A DNA stretch of 28,749 nt from a virus. Positions 15,754-24,023 of this stretch are shown piece by piece. A model generated the notes under the pieces. It saw only the letters and a program-made list of their open reading frames with translations. It did not search any database and was not told the DNA's origin. Both the position numbers and the translations under genes were made by a program. Numbering within the stretch: position 1 is the first letter of the stretch; each line of letters begins with the position of its first letter. The DNA lies in IMG/VR virus record IMGVR_UViG_3300049426_000001, positions 1 through 28,749 of that record; one strand, 5' to 3'.

Positions 15754-15918
15754 TCAGCCCATCCCACGGTGCGCTGCTGATACCGGCGCCCTTGGTGTTC
15801 GCTGCACGCTGTGTAGGCAGGCAGTCGCCTGACCGATCTCGGATGGCGAGAACAGGACGGTGAAGGGTCGGCGCGCGTAGTTCTCGGCATCCGGCAGGCC
15901 GGTTTCGATGATGAGCAT
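15754..15918 (-). CDS. Tiny ORF at the end of the esterase cassette, possibly frameshifted
   Basis: A 54-aa ORF beginning MLIIETGLPDAENYARRPFT, with AAAGG 7 nt upstream and its ATG 3 nt after the 461-aa gene's stop. The start resembles the N-terminus of DnaT-like or gp6-like head-completion proteins, which are far longer. In the -1 frame the second half reads QRAANTKGAGISSAPWDG and LIYLRRMI, ending at a TGA (15731) directly before the terminator, and looks more protein-like than the zero frame. The gene may therefore be frameshifted, or end at 15731. Function unknown. Confidence 0.5.
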   Translation of the reverse strand: MLIIETGLPDAENYARRPFTVLFSPSEIGQATACLHSVQRTPRAPVSAAHRGMG

Positions 15919-15920
15919 GG

Positions 15921-17306
15921 CTAGCCTTTCGGTGCGGCCAAGTACTCGGCCTCGGTGATCTTGCTCAGCGTCGCTTGCAGCACGCCGGCCGGGCCGGGGA
16001 ACTTCCACGCCACCAGGGCGCACCAGCCGCCAAGCGGCCACTTTACGTACGCAGGCGCGCCGTCGGTCGGCACCAGCACGATGTTCGCTGCAGCGCCGCC
16101 CTCGGGCTTCTGGCCGTAGACGATCATCTTCAGCCGTGCGCCGCAATCGGAGTTGGTCGAGAGCTTGAAGTACTCACCGGCCTTAGGCTTGAGATTCTGG
16201 ACGCGGAACCCGGTGCCGTTGGTGTTGGCCACGCTGACCAGCTCGGTGTTGGCCGCGAATCTCAGGCCTTGGGCGAGCGTGTCGTAGAGGCCGGGTGCCA
16301 GCGCGCTGGTCTTCTCATGTAGCCAGGGACCGCGCAGCGACATGATGCCCGGCTCCGAGATGGTTTCCTCACCGGCGATCCAGCCGTCTTGCGATACCAC
16401 CTGGCGCAATTGCGTGCGGATGTACTCCAGCTCGGCGGCCATGCCGTTGTCCCAGCCCACCACACTTGGCGACATGTCCCAGGGTGCGCCGTTCTCGACG
16501 TAGATCGAGTACGGGGTGTATTCGTTGCGGTCGACCACGCGCGCGCCGTAGACCTTGAGCGTTTCGGCTACCTTCTTCAGCAGCGGCCAGCGGGTCAGCC
16601 GTGCCGTGTCGTAGCCGGGCGGCAGCATCATCAGGGCGCCCTGCGGAATCTTGCCGGTGTTGGTGCTGGCTGCATTCCAGTCGGAGATCGTGGCCGGCGG
16701 GATAAACGCGGGCGATGCGGCAAGGCCGGACTGATCAAGCGACATGGCCAGCGCGTGCTCGAACAGCGGCTTGCCGTCGGCGACCTCGTGCTTGCGGATC
16801 ATGCCGGCGCAGGTTGCTACGCCGGTGGCGCGCGCCCCTTGATAGTAGTGGGCGGCGTCGCCCCAACCGCTACCCTTCAGCGGACTCCAGCCGTACTGGC
16901 GCGCGGTGAAGCGCCCGGCCGCGTCCCGCTTCAAGATCCAGAACGAATGAATCACGCCGGCCGCCTCGTCGATGATGTCGCAGTGACCATCCGATCCCGA
17001 AGCGCCGACAGCGTCAGCCGGCCAGTGCGGGATCGTGATTGATGGCTTCCACTCATCGGCGTCCGAGTCGAAGATGCCCTTCGACCCTGCCACTGCGTAG
17101 ATCGTGCGCGGCAGCTCGCTCGGCAAGGCGCGGTAAATACCCGTCGAGAATGCGCCGCCCTCAATCGACGGGTAGCACTTGTACGCGGTCCCACGCGGCT
17201 TGAAGCACGCCGGGATCACCCAGGCGCCGAGAACCGGATTCACCGGGCGACTGTTCCACGGCGAGTTGGCCGCGAACGGCCGCAGGAAGGTGCTGAATTT
17301 GGTCAT
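15921..17306 (-). CDS. Unknown protein of the portal-capsid cassette (461 aa)
   Basis: Opens MTKFSTFLRPFAANSPWNSR and has about 4% Trp and many aromatic residues. The middle part, GARATGVATCAGMIRKHEV, GKPLFEHALAMSLDQSGL, IPQGALMMLPPGYD and LKVYGARVVDRNEY, resembles from memory a motif set in secreted bacterial proteins whose role is not established but which often accompany carbohydrate-active domains. The C-terminal part (about 330-461) looks like a beta-sandwich. There is no signal peptide. It lies between the SGNH esterase and the tiny ORF and is probably co-transcribed with them. A link to polysaccharide binding or cleavage is inference. Confidence 0.6.
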   Translation of the reverse strand: MTKFSTFLRPFAANSPWNSRPVNPVLGAWVIPACFKPRGTAYKCYPSIEGGAFSTGIYRALPSELPRTIYAVAGSKGIFDSDADEWKPSITIPHWPADAVGASGSDGHCDIIDEAAGVIHSFWILKRDAAGRFTARQYGWSPLKGSGWGDAAHYYQGARATGVATCAGMIRKHEVADGKPLFEHALAMSLDQSGLAASPAFIPPATISDWNAASTNTGKIPQGALMMLPPGYDTARLTRWPLLKKVAETLKVYGARVVDRNEYTPYSIYVENGAPWDMSPSVVGWDNGMAAELEYIRTQLRQVVSQDGWIAGEETISEPGIMSLRGPWLHEKTSALAPGLYDTLAQGLRFAANTELVSVANTNGTGFRVQNLKPKAGEYFKLSTNSDCGARLKMIVYGQKPEGGAAANIVLVPTDGAPAYVKWPLGGWCALVAWKFPGPAGVLQATLSKITEAEYLAAPKG

Positions 17307-17318
17307 ATTGGCTTTCTT

Positions 17319-19484
17319 TTAGGACAACGTTACGACGCCACGGAACGCTTTCGAGCCGTCCGCGTTCGTCAGCACCAGATAACCCTGCTGGCCGGCGGTC
17401 TTGGTCGAGAACACCGACAGACTCAACGCTCCGCCGCTGATCGCAGCAGTCGTGCCGCTGTCCGCCGCGACCGTCAGGCCATCGGCTGACGTTTGATCGA
17501 AGAAGGACCAGACCAAGCCCGTTGCGTCGGCCGCCGGCACCGTGCCCGCCAAGTCCTGGAACAGCGGCAGGCTGATGGTGCGAGCGGTGCGGGCGCCACG
17601 AATCGGCGCAACAAAGGCCTGGATCGCGTTGACGACCGCCGGCGCGATATCACCGATATTGGCATTGCCGAACGGATGCAGGCTGTCCGAAGACTTCGAC
17701 GTGACGAAGAAGCCGTTGGTGTCGACGAACAGGCAGCGAGTCGGCGCGGTGCAGGCCGCAATCGCCGCCTGCAGTTGTGCACTGCGGGCCGTGCCGTTGA
17801 ACGGGCGCAGCACCACGATGCGGGTGGTTTTTGGCGTCGCCGCAAGCAAGCCGTTCAACACCGTAGTCATCGCCGACGTAATGTCTGCCGAATCATTCGT
17901 GCCGATGTTGATGACGATCACGTCCGGCGCAACGGCGAACGAGCGGGCGACACCGGAATACAGGAAGTTGTAGGTGCCAGTCAGCGCGGGAACGCCACCC
18001 ACGCCGGTCTGCACCGCGCCTTGCGCGGAGAATCCGACAACGCCGAATTCAAAGCCCATCAGCCGAGCAACTTCCGGCGCCCATCCAAGGAACGCGTCGT
18101 GGCTGTTCAAGTCCGGCGTGCCGGCGATCTTCACCGTACGGTCGCCCTCGGTGATGCTGTCACCCAGGAACAACATCGAGCGCGGCAGCTTGGTCGGCAG
18201 CGTCAGCGTCTTGGTGGCGTCCAGTACGATGCCAACCAAAACGACCGCCGTTGCCTGCGTCGCCCAGCGCAATTGCGTTTCGGTCATCGACTTGAAGCGA
18301 ACTTCCAGGAGGCGCCCGCCGGCGTTCGCCCAGCCAGCAGTGTCGGACGGGATCGCCAACGCCACGCTGGCGGCGATATCGACGGTGGTCCAGGCGCCGT
18401 AGCCGTCGACGCGGTAGCTTATCTGAGGCAGCGGCGTCAGGATGCCGGTCATGTCGAATTGCAACGTGCACGAGGTGCCGCCGAAGATCGTGCGGAAGTA
18501 AGCGCCCGGGTTGATTGTTTTTGCGTTACCCGCGCTGACATTCCAATTCAACGGCGAAAACACCACCTTGGTCTGGTCGAAACCCGCCCCCGAAGCCGAT
18601 GCCGTGTAGGTGATGTTCGATGGATTCGCCAGGCTGCCGTCGTTATTTACTGCTATCGTTTTTGCGCCGGCGGTGCTCGCCGTGGCGGTGAAGGTCGCGG
18701 TAGGCGAAGCGCTGCTGATCGAGACGCTGGTAGGGGTGAATGTTACGCCGGCTACCGGGGTCGGCGTAACTACCACAGTTCCGGTTATAACGCCGTTGGC
18801 GCCCACCGAGAAGGCCGAAGAGGCCGCACCCACGGCGCCAGTGGTTGGGCCGGACAGGGTGACAGCGGTCGCCGCGACAGCACCGGAACTGTCCGTGCCG
18901 TTACCGTCGAGATGCCAAAGACCGATCAGATTGTTCTCGGTGCCAATATATGCGCTTGTTTGCGGCGTGAAGTCGGCCGTGTGCAACACGGCGCCCCACA
19001 GGGAAACTTCATCAACCTCGCCGCCCCAGGCATTCGCGCCGCCGCCGAAGATGTTGATGCCGATGACGCTTGCGCGGGATGGGGTGGCGGCCGCCATGGT
19101 GGTTGCGCTGGAACCCGCGAGGACGCCGTCGATATAGAACGTAGCCCCGGTGGTCGGGTCCATATTCAGTTCCAGATGGTGCCATGCGTTGTCGCAGACG
19201 TTGACGGTGGTGGCGACCGTTACCTCGTTGCCGCCAGTGCCATAGCGAACCTGCGCAAGACCGCCGGTGGCCTGCACGCCCATCCAGAACGTACCCACCG
19301 AACCGAGCGCGACGACGACCGCGCTTGGCGCAGTTGCTCGCTTCACCAAAAGGCTGGCGGTCCACGGTGCATTGTTAGCTGGCAGTAGCGCGATTGGGAC
19401 GGTACCGGAGCCAGCGTTCAGGCTCTGGCCGAATTTACCGGTGGCGTTGTAGCCTGCGCCCGTCATTGTTGCGTTAGTTGGCAT
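17319..19484 (-). CDS. LamG-like plus SGNH/GDSL hydrolase (esterase) of the portal-capsid cassette
   Basis: A 721-aa protein. Residues about 30-175 match a LamG/concanavalin-like fold (WHHLELNMDPTTGATFYIDG, then GGEVDEVSLW). Residues 230-300 look like a bacterial Ig-like repeat (TFTATASTAGAKTIAVNNDG). Residues 435-625 are an SGNH hydrolase: FLGDSIT with Ser443 (block I), NIGTND with Asn530 (block III), and DSLH with Asp600 and His603 (block V). These enzymes remove acetyl groups from sugars or lipids. Residues 636-721 are an unassigned beta-rich end. No signal peptide. AGGG lies 10 nt upstream of the ATG. Deacetylation of host surface polysaccharide by a virion-bound enzyme is a reasonable inference. 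Confidence 0.83.
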   Translation of the reverse strand: MPTNATMTGAGYNATGKFGQSLNAGSGTVPIALLPANNAPWTASLLVKRATAPSAVVVALGSVGTFWMGVQATGGLAQVRYGTGGNEVTVATTVNVCDNAWHHLELNMDPTTGATFYIDGVLAGSSATTMAAATPSRASVIGINIFGGGANAWGGEVDEVSLWGAVLHTADFTPQTSAYIGTENNLIGLWHLDGNGTDSSGAVAATAVTLSGPTTGAVGAASSAFSVGANGVITGTVVVTPTPVAGVTFTPTSVSISSASPTATFTATASTAGAKTIAVNNDGSLANPSNITYTASASGAGFDQTKVVFSPLNWNVSAGNAKTINPGAYFRTIFGGTSCTLQFDMTGILTPLPQISYRVDGYGAWTTVDIAASVALAIPSDTAGWANAGGRLLEVRFKSMTETQLRWATQATAVVLVGIVLDATKTLTLPTKLPRSMLFLGDSITEGDRTVKIAGTPDLNSHDAFLGWAPEVARLMGFEFGVVGFSAQGAVQTGVGGVPALTGTYNFLYSGVARSFAVAPDVIVINIGTNDSADITSAMTTVLNGLLAATPKTTRIVVLRPFNGTARSAQLQAAIAACTAPTRCLFVDTNGFFVTSKSSDSLHPFGNANIGDIAPAVVNAIQAFVAPIRGARTARTISLPLFQDLAGTVPAADATGLVWSFFDQTSADGLTVAADSGTTAAISGGALSLSVFSTKTAGQQGYLVLTNADGSKAFRGVVTLS

Positions 19485-19497
19485 CTGGTATCCCTAT

Positions 19498-19914
19498 TTA
19501 TGCGAAGATTGCGTTGCCATTGGCGGCACGTTGAGTGGAGAAGTTGCCGCCGAGGACGCCCTCGGCTGGCGGCGAAGTGGATACGAGACAGACGCCACTC
19601 AAACAGGCGCCTCCCTGAGCGACGCCAGCCGCGACATCGGCCAGGGCAGCCCCGATCAATGGCCCCGACGCGCTCGCGGTATCGCAACGATTATTTGCAT
19701 CGTCCCAATAAATCCTCTGGCCTGACACCCAAGCTTGCCCGACAGTTTTAGGCAGCGAGAACACGCCGTGGATTTTGCTCTCGACAAGCGAGCCGCTAGC
19801 GGCCGACGTTGTCGCGATGGCGAAAATTGTGCCTACCACAAACGGATCGCCCGCCAGTAGATTGCGCGGGGCTTCCAGCGGCAGCACACCGCCCTTGTGA
19901 TTAAAATTCTTCAT
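19498..19914 (-). CDS. DUF2190-like capsid decoration protein (copy 2), with C-terminal extension
   Basis: A 138-aa protein. FVVGTIFAIATTSAASGSLVE and GVFSLPKTVGQAWVSGQRIYWDDANNR align by eye with copy 1 at 13196-13528 (GVLVGALFGIATCDAASG, GVFDVAAL, KVYWDNTNRR). It carries about 30 extra C-terminal residues, ending FSTQRAANGNAIFA. It comes first in the cassette between portal and protease, where a second decoration protein is unexpected. AGGAAAAACGA precedes the ATG. It may be the capsid anchor for the esterase proteins that follow. Confidence 0.72.
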   Translation of the reverse strand: MKNFNHKGGVLPLEAPRNLLAGDPFVVGTIFAIATTSAASGSLVESKIHGVFSLPKTVGQAWVSGQRIYWDDANNRCDTASASGPLIGAALADVAAGVAQGGACLSGVCLVSTSPPAEGVLGGNFSTQRAANGNAIFA

Positions 19915-19957
19915 TCGTTTTTCCTAAATCACGGCTGTTTGGTCGAGCGCGCCACAA

Positions 19958-21442
19958 TTATTTCGATGGCTTCAGTTCTGCCGCCGTTCCGGTTTCAGTT
20001 GGGAGGTTGCCTTTTTGCAGGAAGAGCAGGATGTCCAGAATCCCCATCTCGGACAGCTTGTCGAAGTCGCTCTTGATCTCGGCGAACACGTCGTCAGGGT
20101 TGTCGCCGCGCTGACGAATTTTTTCGCTCAGGCTGCACAGGCCACCGCCGATCTCGGCCAGGTCTGACTTAACATCATCTACAGGGTTGACGTAATCCCA
20201 TTTCGGCGGGCTGTAACGCACCGCGTAGTCGGGCCGGCGGATGCTGCCGTTGAGGTAGGCGGCATCGACGACGGCACGGTGGATGGGATCCAGCAGCTTG
20301 GGGATGATCACCAGCCACTGCATGCGGCCGACAGAGCGCCGGAAGTCGAGCAGCCGCACGCGCGCGCTGCTGAAATTCACCTCGTTCATGTCGCCGGTCA
20401 TCATTTCGTAGGGCACGCCGAAACCGGCCGAGATGATGTGCATGTTGTATCTCACGTATTCGACGTAACCGGGCGCCGCTTTCGGCTCGACGACAGTGAC
20501 ATTGGTCCCTGCTGGCATCTGGAAAACGCTGCCGCTCGGCAGTTCACCCAGGTCGCCAGTCTGATTAGCGTGCCGCGCTGGATCCGCGCTATCACCGAAC
20601 ACAGGTGCATTGCCCATCTGCGACACATCACCGCTGCCAATAACGCTCAGCCGGGTTTCTAGGTTTTTGCGCGCGAGCTCGGCGTCTTCGTACAGTTGCA
20701 GGTCGCGCACGCGGCCGATGATCGGCGCCATGCGGGGGAAGCCCCGGCCCTGCCCTGGCCGCTTGGGGCTATACAAGTGGATGATGAACTGAGCCGGAAC
20801 GCGCTGGCTCTGGTTTTTCTTATTGCGCAGCCGGGTGGCGTCGCCGGGATGCTGGGGCCACAGGTAGTAGGCCGTCACGGCGCCCAGGCCGTTGTATTCG
20901 ATGCCGTTAATAACGTCCTGTCCATCGACCACGCCGGTACGAGTGCTGTCGAGCCAGTCGATTTCCAGCAACTGCAGCTGCAAGGGAATCGGAAGGCCGT
21001 CGCTGGGCCGGCGCGGCCGCAACCGTATCATGAGTTCGCCGTCCGCTTCCATCGTCTCGTAGGCGGCCGCTTGCATGCCGTAGTAGTCGAGGCGGCCGTC
21101 GGCGTCGCAGACCTTGGTCCACTGCTCGAACAGCGCATTGAACTTGTCGGCGTCTACGCCGATCGAACGCGGCATGATGCCGACGCCGATGGTGGCCGAG
21201 ACCAAACCCTCGAATCCGGCCTGAATGTAGGGTACGTTCTGAATCAGCGAGCGGGACTTGGCGCGCAGCGCGGGCGCGTCGGCCAGGTGATCGGCGTTCG
21301 CGCTGGCGCCAGCGCGGCGCGGGCGCCAGGTGTCGCGCGGGCTGGCGGCCTCGTAGGCGCGCTCCAGCTGTTTGCGGGCGAAGTGGCGCTGGATTCCCGC
21401 GTTCGGGCTGACCCAGCCGACAACCCAGTCGATGATGTTCAT
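19958..21442 (-). CDS. Portal protein (lambda GpB type)
   Basis: A 494-aa protein. NIIDWVVGWVSPNAGIQRH, then ALRAKSRSLIQNVPYIQAGFE, GELMIRLRP, LQLLEIDWLD, IIHLYSPKRPGQGRGFPRMAP and IISAGFGVPYEMMTGDMNEVNFSSAR are the successive signature blocks of the lambda-type portal, which forms the twelve-fold entry vertex of the head and binds terminase. The ATG overlaps the gpW stop (ATGA at 21442). The last 30 or so residues are a flexible tail. Confidence 0.92.
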   Translation of the reverse strand: MNIIDWVVGWVSPNAGIQRHFARKQLERAYEAASPRDTWRPRRAGASANADHLADAPALRAKSRSLIQNVPYIQAGFEGLVSATIGVGIMPRSIGVDADKFNALFEQWTKVCDADGRLDYYGMQAAAYETMEADGELMIRLRPRRPSDGLPIPLQLQLLEIDWLDSTRTGVVDGQDVINGIEYNGLGAVTAYYLWPQHPGDATRLRNKKNQSQRVPAQFIIHLYSPKRPGQGRGFPRMAPIIGRVRDLQLYEDAELARKNLETRLSVIGSGDVSQMGNAPVFGDSADPARHANQTGDLGELPSGSVFQMPAGTNVTVVEPKAAPGYVEYVRYNMHIISAGFGVPYEMMTGDMNEVNFSSARVRLLDFRRSVGRMQWLVIIPKLLDPIHRAVVDAAYLNGSIRRPDYAVRYSPPKWDYVNPVDDVKSDLAEIGGGLCSLSEKIRQRGDNPDDVFAEIKSDFDKLSEMGILDILLFLQKGNLPTETGTAAELKPSK

Positions 21443-21654
21443 CAGTCGCCTCGGAAAGTGGTGAAGCGAAATTGGAAGCTGCTGCGCCGCGCCACAGGAG
21501 CTGCGGCGCGCAGGATGCCGGCAACGTGCTCCCGCGCCTGGATCAGCTCGGCGGTGGAGCGGTATTTGACGCGGCGGCCGTCCATCTGAACTTCCAGTTC
21601 GCTGGTGGCGATTGCGCTATCGAGGGCGTCGAGGTCTGTTTGTGTGAGGGCCAT
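21442..21654 (-). CDS. gpW-like head-tail joining protein
   Basis: A 70-aa protein. MALTQTDLDALDSAIATSELEV followed by DGRRVKYRSTAELIQAREHVAGILR is the two-helix and hairpin pattern of gpW, which stabilises the packaged DNA and binds the neck. It is coupled to the portal gene by ATGA. No ribosome site precedes the ATG: the preceding bases are a small hairpin, which itself follows a 31-bp dyad (21679-21709). Confidence 0.85.
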   Translation of the reverse strand: MALTQTDLDALDSAIATSELEVQMDGRRVKYRSTAELIQAREHVAGILRAAAPVARRSSFQFRFTTFRGD

Positions 21655-21678
21655 GCCGCCGACTGTATCGGCGCGGCC

Positions 21679-21709
21679 GTCTCATTTCCCGGAAAACTGA
21701 GACGATTTT
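21679..21709. repeat. 31-bp dyad, copy 2 (before gpW)
   Basis: Identical to 15655-15685 except for one base in the bulge. It starts at the stop codon of the Mor-like gene and ends 24 nt before the gpW ATG. Outer arms GTCTCA and TGAGAC, inner arms TTTCC and GGAAA. Confidence 0.75.
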
Positions 21710-22068
21710 TAGCGCCCCGACGTTTTGATGATGCGGTACACCGTTGCGCGGCTCACGCCCAAGCGGCGCGCCACCTCGGTTGGGTTGCGGCCGTTGAACA
21801 ACCGCATCACGTCTTCCACCAGCAGCTGGCGTTGGGTCTTTGACCGGCGGGGGATGTAGGTTTCGATGCCCGAGAATTCCTTGCGTGCTGCCTCCTTCAG
21901 TTCTGCCGCGCGCGCGGAGATCTCGGGGAACTCGGCCAGGATGTATGCAAAGATCGCTTCGACCAGGTCGGCCTCGATGATGGCGGCCGAGCTCACCAGT
22001 CCCGCGCCGTGGTTTTCTTGGGTGCCGGAGGCCGTGATGCTGCTGATGTTGTCGATTGCTTCGGCCAT
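21709..22068 (-). CDS. Mor-family transcription activator
   Basis: A 119-aa protein. Residues 70-115 read TYIPRRSKTQRQLLVEDVMR, LFNGRNPTEVARRLGVSRAT, VYRIIK. The YIPR motif followed by a helix-turn-helix with the A-R-x-L-G-V-S-x-x-T-V-Y-R-I-I pattern is typical of the Mu Mor/C family, which binds dyads upstream of -35-less promoters and recruits RNA polymerase. The first 60 residues are helical, for dimerisation. AGAGGCG lies 6-7 nt before the ATG. It overlaps the end of the terminase gene by 76 nt in another frame, and its stop touches a 31-bp dyad. The regulated promoters are not proven. Confidence 0.75.
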   Translation of the reverse strand: MAEAIDNISSITASGTQENHGAGLVSSAAIIEADLVEAIFAYILAEFPEISARAAELKEAARKEFSGIETYIPRRSKTQRQLLVEDVMRLFNGRNPTEVARRLGVSRATVYRIIKTSGR

Positions 22069-24023
22069 TGGGCGCCTCTTTCAGTGGTTGCTGCGTTGTT
22101 TTCTTGTGGTGCTGCTGGTGCTTCTGGCGGCGCTGGCGCTTCGGCTTTTGGTGCGGCTGGCGTGTCCGCTTCCGGTACGGGCGCCGGCGCCGATTCATCG
22201 AACAGGTCGCCGGTCGGCGGGTCGACCTTATCGCGCACGCCTTGCCACTGGCTCTCGTTCAGCTTGTGCAGGCCCAGGTAGTAGGCGGCGGCAAGGTTGT
22301 AGACCATCAAGTCGCCGGCCTCGTTGCGGGCACCATTCGGTTTCTGCCATACGCTGATCTTTTTGCCGCGTTTATAGGTAGCCACGCGGAACTCGACCGT
22401 CAGCTGCTCGTAGTATTCGTCCGGCAGGTCCGTGGAGAAGTGGACTGCACCCGGCCCCTTGGCGAACTTGTAGCGCGCAGCCAGCCAGTCCTTGGCTGTG
22501 TCGGTACCAATGAACCACAGCTTTGCGCCCTGAGGTACCTTACGGCCCATCCAGTCGATGTCCATCAAGCTCGGCTTGGCGCTCAGCACCGGCTTATTCG
22601 GCTGTGACGCCCCCTTGATGGCGAAGACATGGCGCCACTGACGGTCGGCCGTGAAGTTGTACACGTCCTGCGTATTGTGCCCGCCAGAGTCGACAAAGGC
22701 AGCGCTGATCGGCAGCATCTTGCCGCTGGCGTGCCGGTACCGGCCGATCAGAATGGCATCGAGCTTTTCCCACACAGCAGTTTCCGCTGGCGCGCCCTGC
22801 AGGACCTGGTAGTCGACGATCCAGCTTTCCATACCTACGCCCCAGGCCACCACCTTCACCTCCAGCCGGTCCGGTTGCGTGTCGACGGTGGCGGTCAGGA
22901 TCAGGCCGCCTTTCGGCACGGTGCCCAGACGGTAATCCTCGGCGCGCGCCTTCAGCTCCGTCGCCTTGGTCTGCTCCTTCTGCCGCGCCCAGCAGCGCGC
23001 CAGGCGGGTGTTGTAGAAGGTGATCATCAGCTCTTCGCTACCAGCGGCCAGCTTCTCTTTGGCGGCCCGATATTCCTTGAGCATGCCCAACCAAGAGAAC
23101 CAACCATAGGGGAGAAACATGCCGGAGATCGTAAGGCTGACCGTTTCACCGTCGCCCGGAACGCCCTCGGACCAAGCACCGCGCGCGAACATGCGGCTTT
23201 TGTCGCTCTCCACCATGCATTCCCCGCACTCGATACAAGGGTACAGCGCGGTCTGACCATCCTCGGACAGCTGCAGGCGCTCGAACACCAAGGTTTGCTC
23301 CTGCCCGCAATGCACGCAATCGGCTAGCGCCTCCTCTTGCGTTCCCATCTGGAACAACTCATCGATGATCGACTCGCCTTCGATCGTCGGCGAGCTGGGA
23401 TAGTACGATTTCTTGTTTTTCTCGAAGGTTGTCTGGCGCGCCTCGGCCAGCTTCCAAGAAGCGCCCTCGCCGTTCACGTTGACCTCGGACCGATCGATCT
23501 CGTCGTACAGCACGTAGCGCGCCGGCAGCTCCGATAAGTTCGCTGCCGCGCCGGACGTGACAATGGTCAGAGCCCCGCCGATGTATTCTTTCGTGTCGAG
23601 CGTGTTGACGGAGTCGCGCGAGCGCGGCGAGGCGACGCGTTCGGCCAATTCCGGCACGGCCGCAATGGTCTTCGAGATGCGCGAACTGGTGCGTTTCTGG
23701 AGCTTGCCCGTCGGCAGAATCCACAGAAAATTTGCCGGGCTTTGGTGCACAGTGGCGCCGAACCAGTTCAGACCCACCTGCGTTTTAAGCATCTGGCTAG
23801 CCCCCTTCAGCGCCACCCGCTTGCACGGGTTGTTTGCAGATAGCGCCTGCATGACGCGACGCGCATGCGGCGTACGCGAACTGCGGTATTTGCCGTGCTC
23901 GTTGGCGCCGGAATCGGCAGGGATGATCATGTATCGATCCGCCCATTCGTCGACCGGCATATCGGGATCGGGCTCGAATCCGCGCGCGACTGCATCAGCG
24001 ATGACGAAAGAGGCAGCGTTCAT
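21993..24023 (-). CDS. Terminase large subunit (GpA family)
   Basis: A 676-aa packaging ATPase and nuclease. GASQMLKT at 74-81 is the divergent Walker A of this family, and LYDEID (Asp174/Glu175) the Walker B. Two CxxC pairs (Cys236/239 and Cys263/266) make a zinc site. ATVDTQPD (Asp381), FVDSGG (Asp445) and GDL (Asp571) are the likely nuclease acidic residues. A Pro/Ala-rich linker at about 605-650 leads to a basic tail. Its ATG overlaps the stop of the small subunit. GpA-type enzymes cut at cos, so the phage probably has cohesive ends. Confidence 0.93.
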   Translation of the reverse strand: MNAASFVIADAVARGFEPDPDMPVDEWADRYMIIPADSGANEHGKYRSSRTPHARRVMQALSANNPCKRVALKGASQMLKTQVGLNWFGATVHQSPANFLWILPTGKLQKRTSSRISKTIAAVPELAERVASPRSRDSVNTLDTKEYIGGALTIVTSGAAANLSELPARYVLYDEIDRSEVNVNGEGASWKLAEARQTTFEKNKKSYYPSSPTIEGESIIDELFQMGTQEEALADCVHCGQEQTLVFERLQLSEDGQTALYPCIECGECMVESDKSRMFARGAWSEGVPGDGETVSLTISGMFLPYGWFSWLGMLKEYRAAKEKLAAGSEELMITFYNTRLARCWARQKEQTKATELKARAEDYRLGTVPKGGLILTATVDTQPDRLEVKVVAWGVGMESWIVDYQVLQGAPAETAVWEKLDAILIGRYRHASGKMLPISAAFVDSGGHNTQDVYNFTADRQWRHVFAIKGASQPNKPVLSAKPSLMDIDWMGRKVPQGAKLWFIGTDTAKDWLAARYKFAKGPGAVHFSTDLPDEYYEQLTVEFRVATYKRGKKISVWQKPNGARNEAGDLMVYNLAAAYYLGLHKLNESQWQGVRDKVDPPTGDLFDESAPAPVPEADTPAAPKAEAPAPPEAPAAPQENNAATTERGAQWPKQSTTSAASRPPAPKKTTARDW

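Noticed and set aside
17493-19388. 631-codon plus-strand ORF opposite the LamG-SGNH gene
   Set aside because: It is Arg/His-rich antisense to a clearly real gene with full catalytic motifs and has no supporting domains.
15655-21709. 31-bp dyads as ends of an insertion sequence or attachment sites
   Set aside because: The DNA between them includes portal and gpW, core genes of the phage, so excision would destroy it; no transposase is present.
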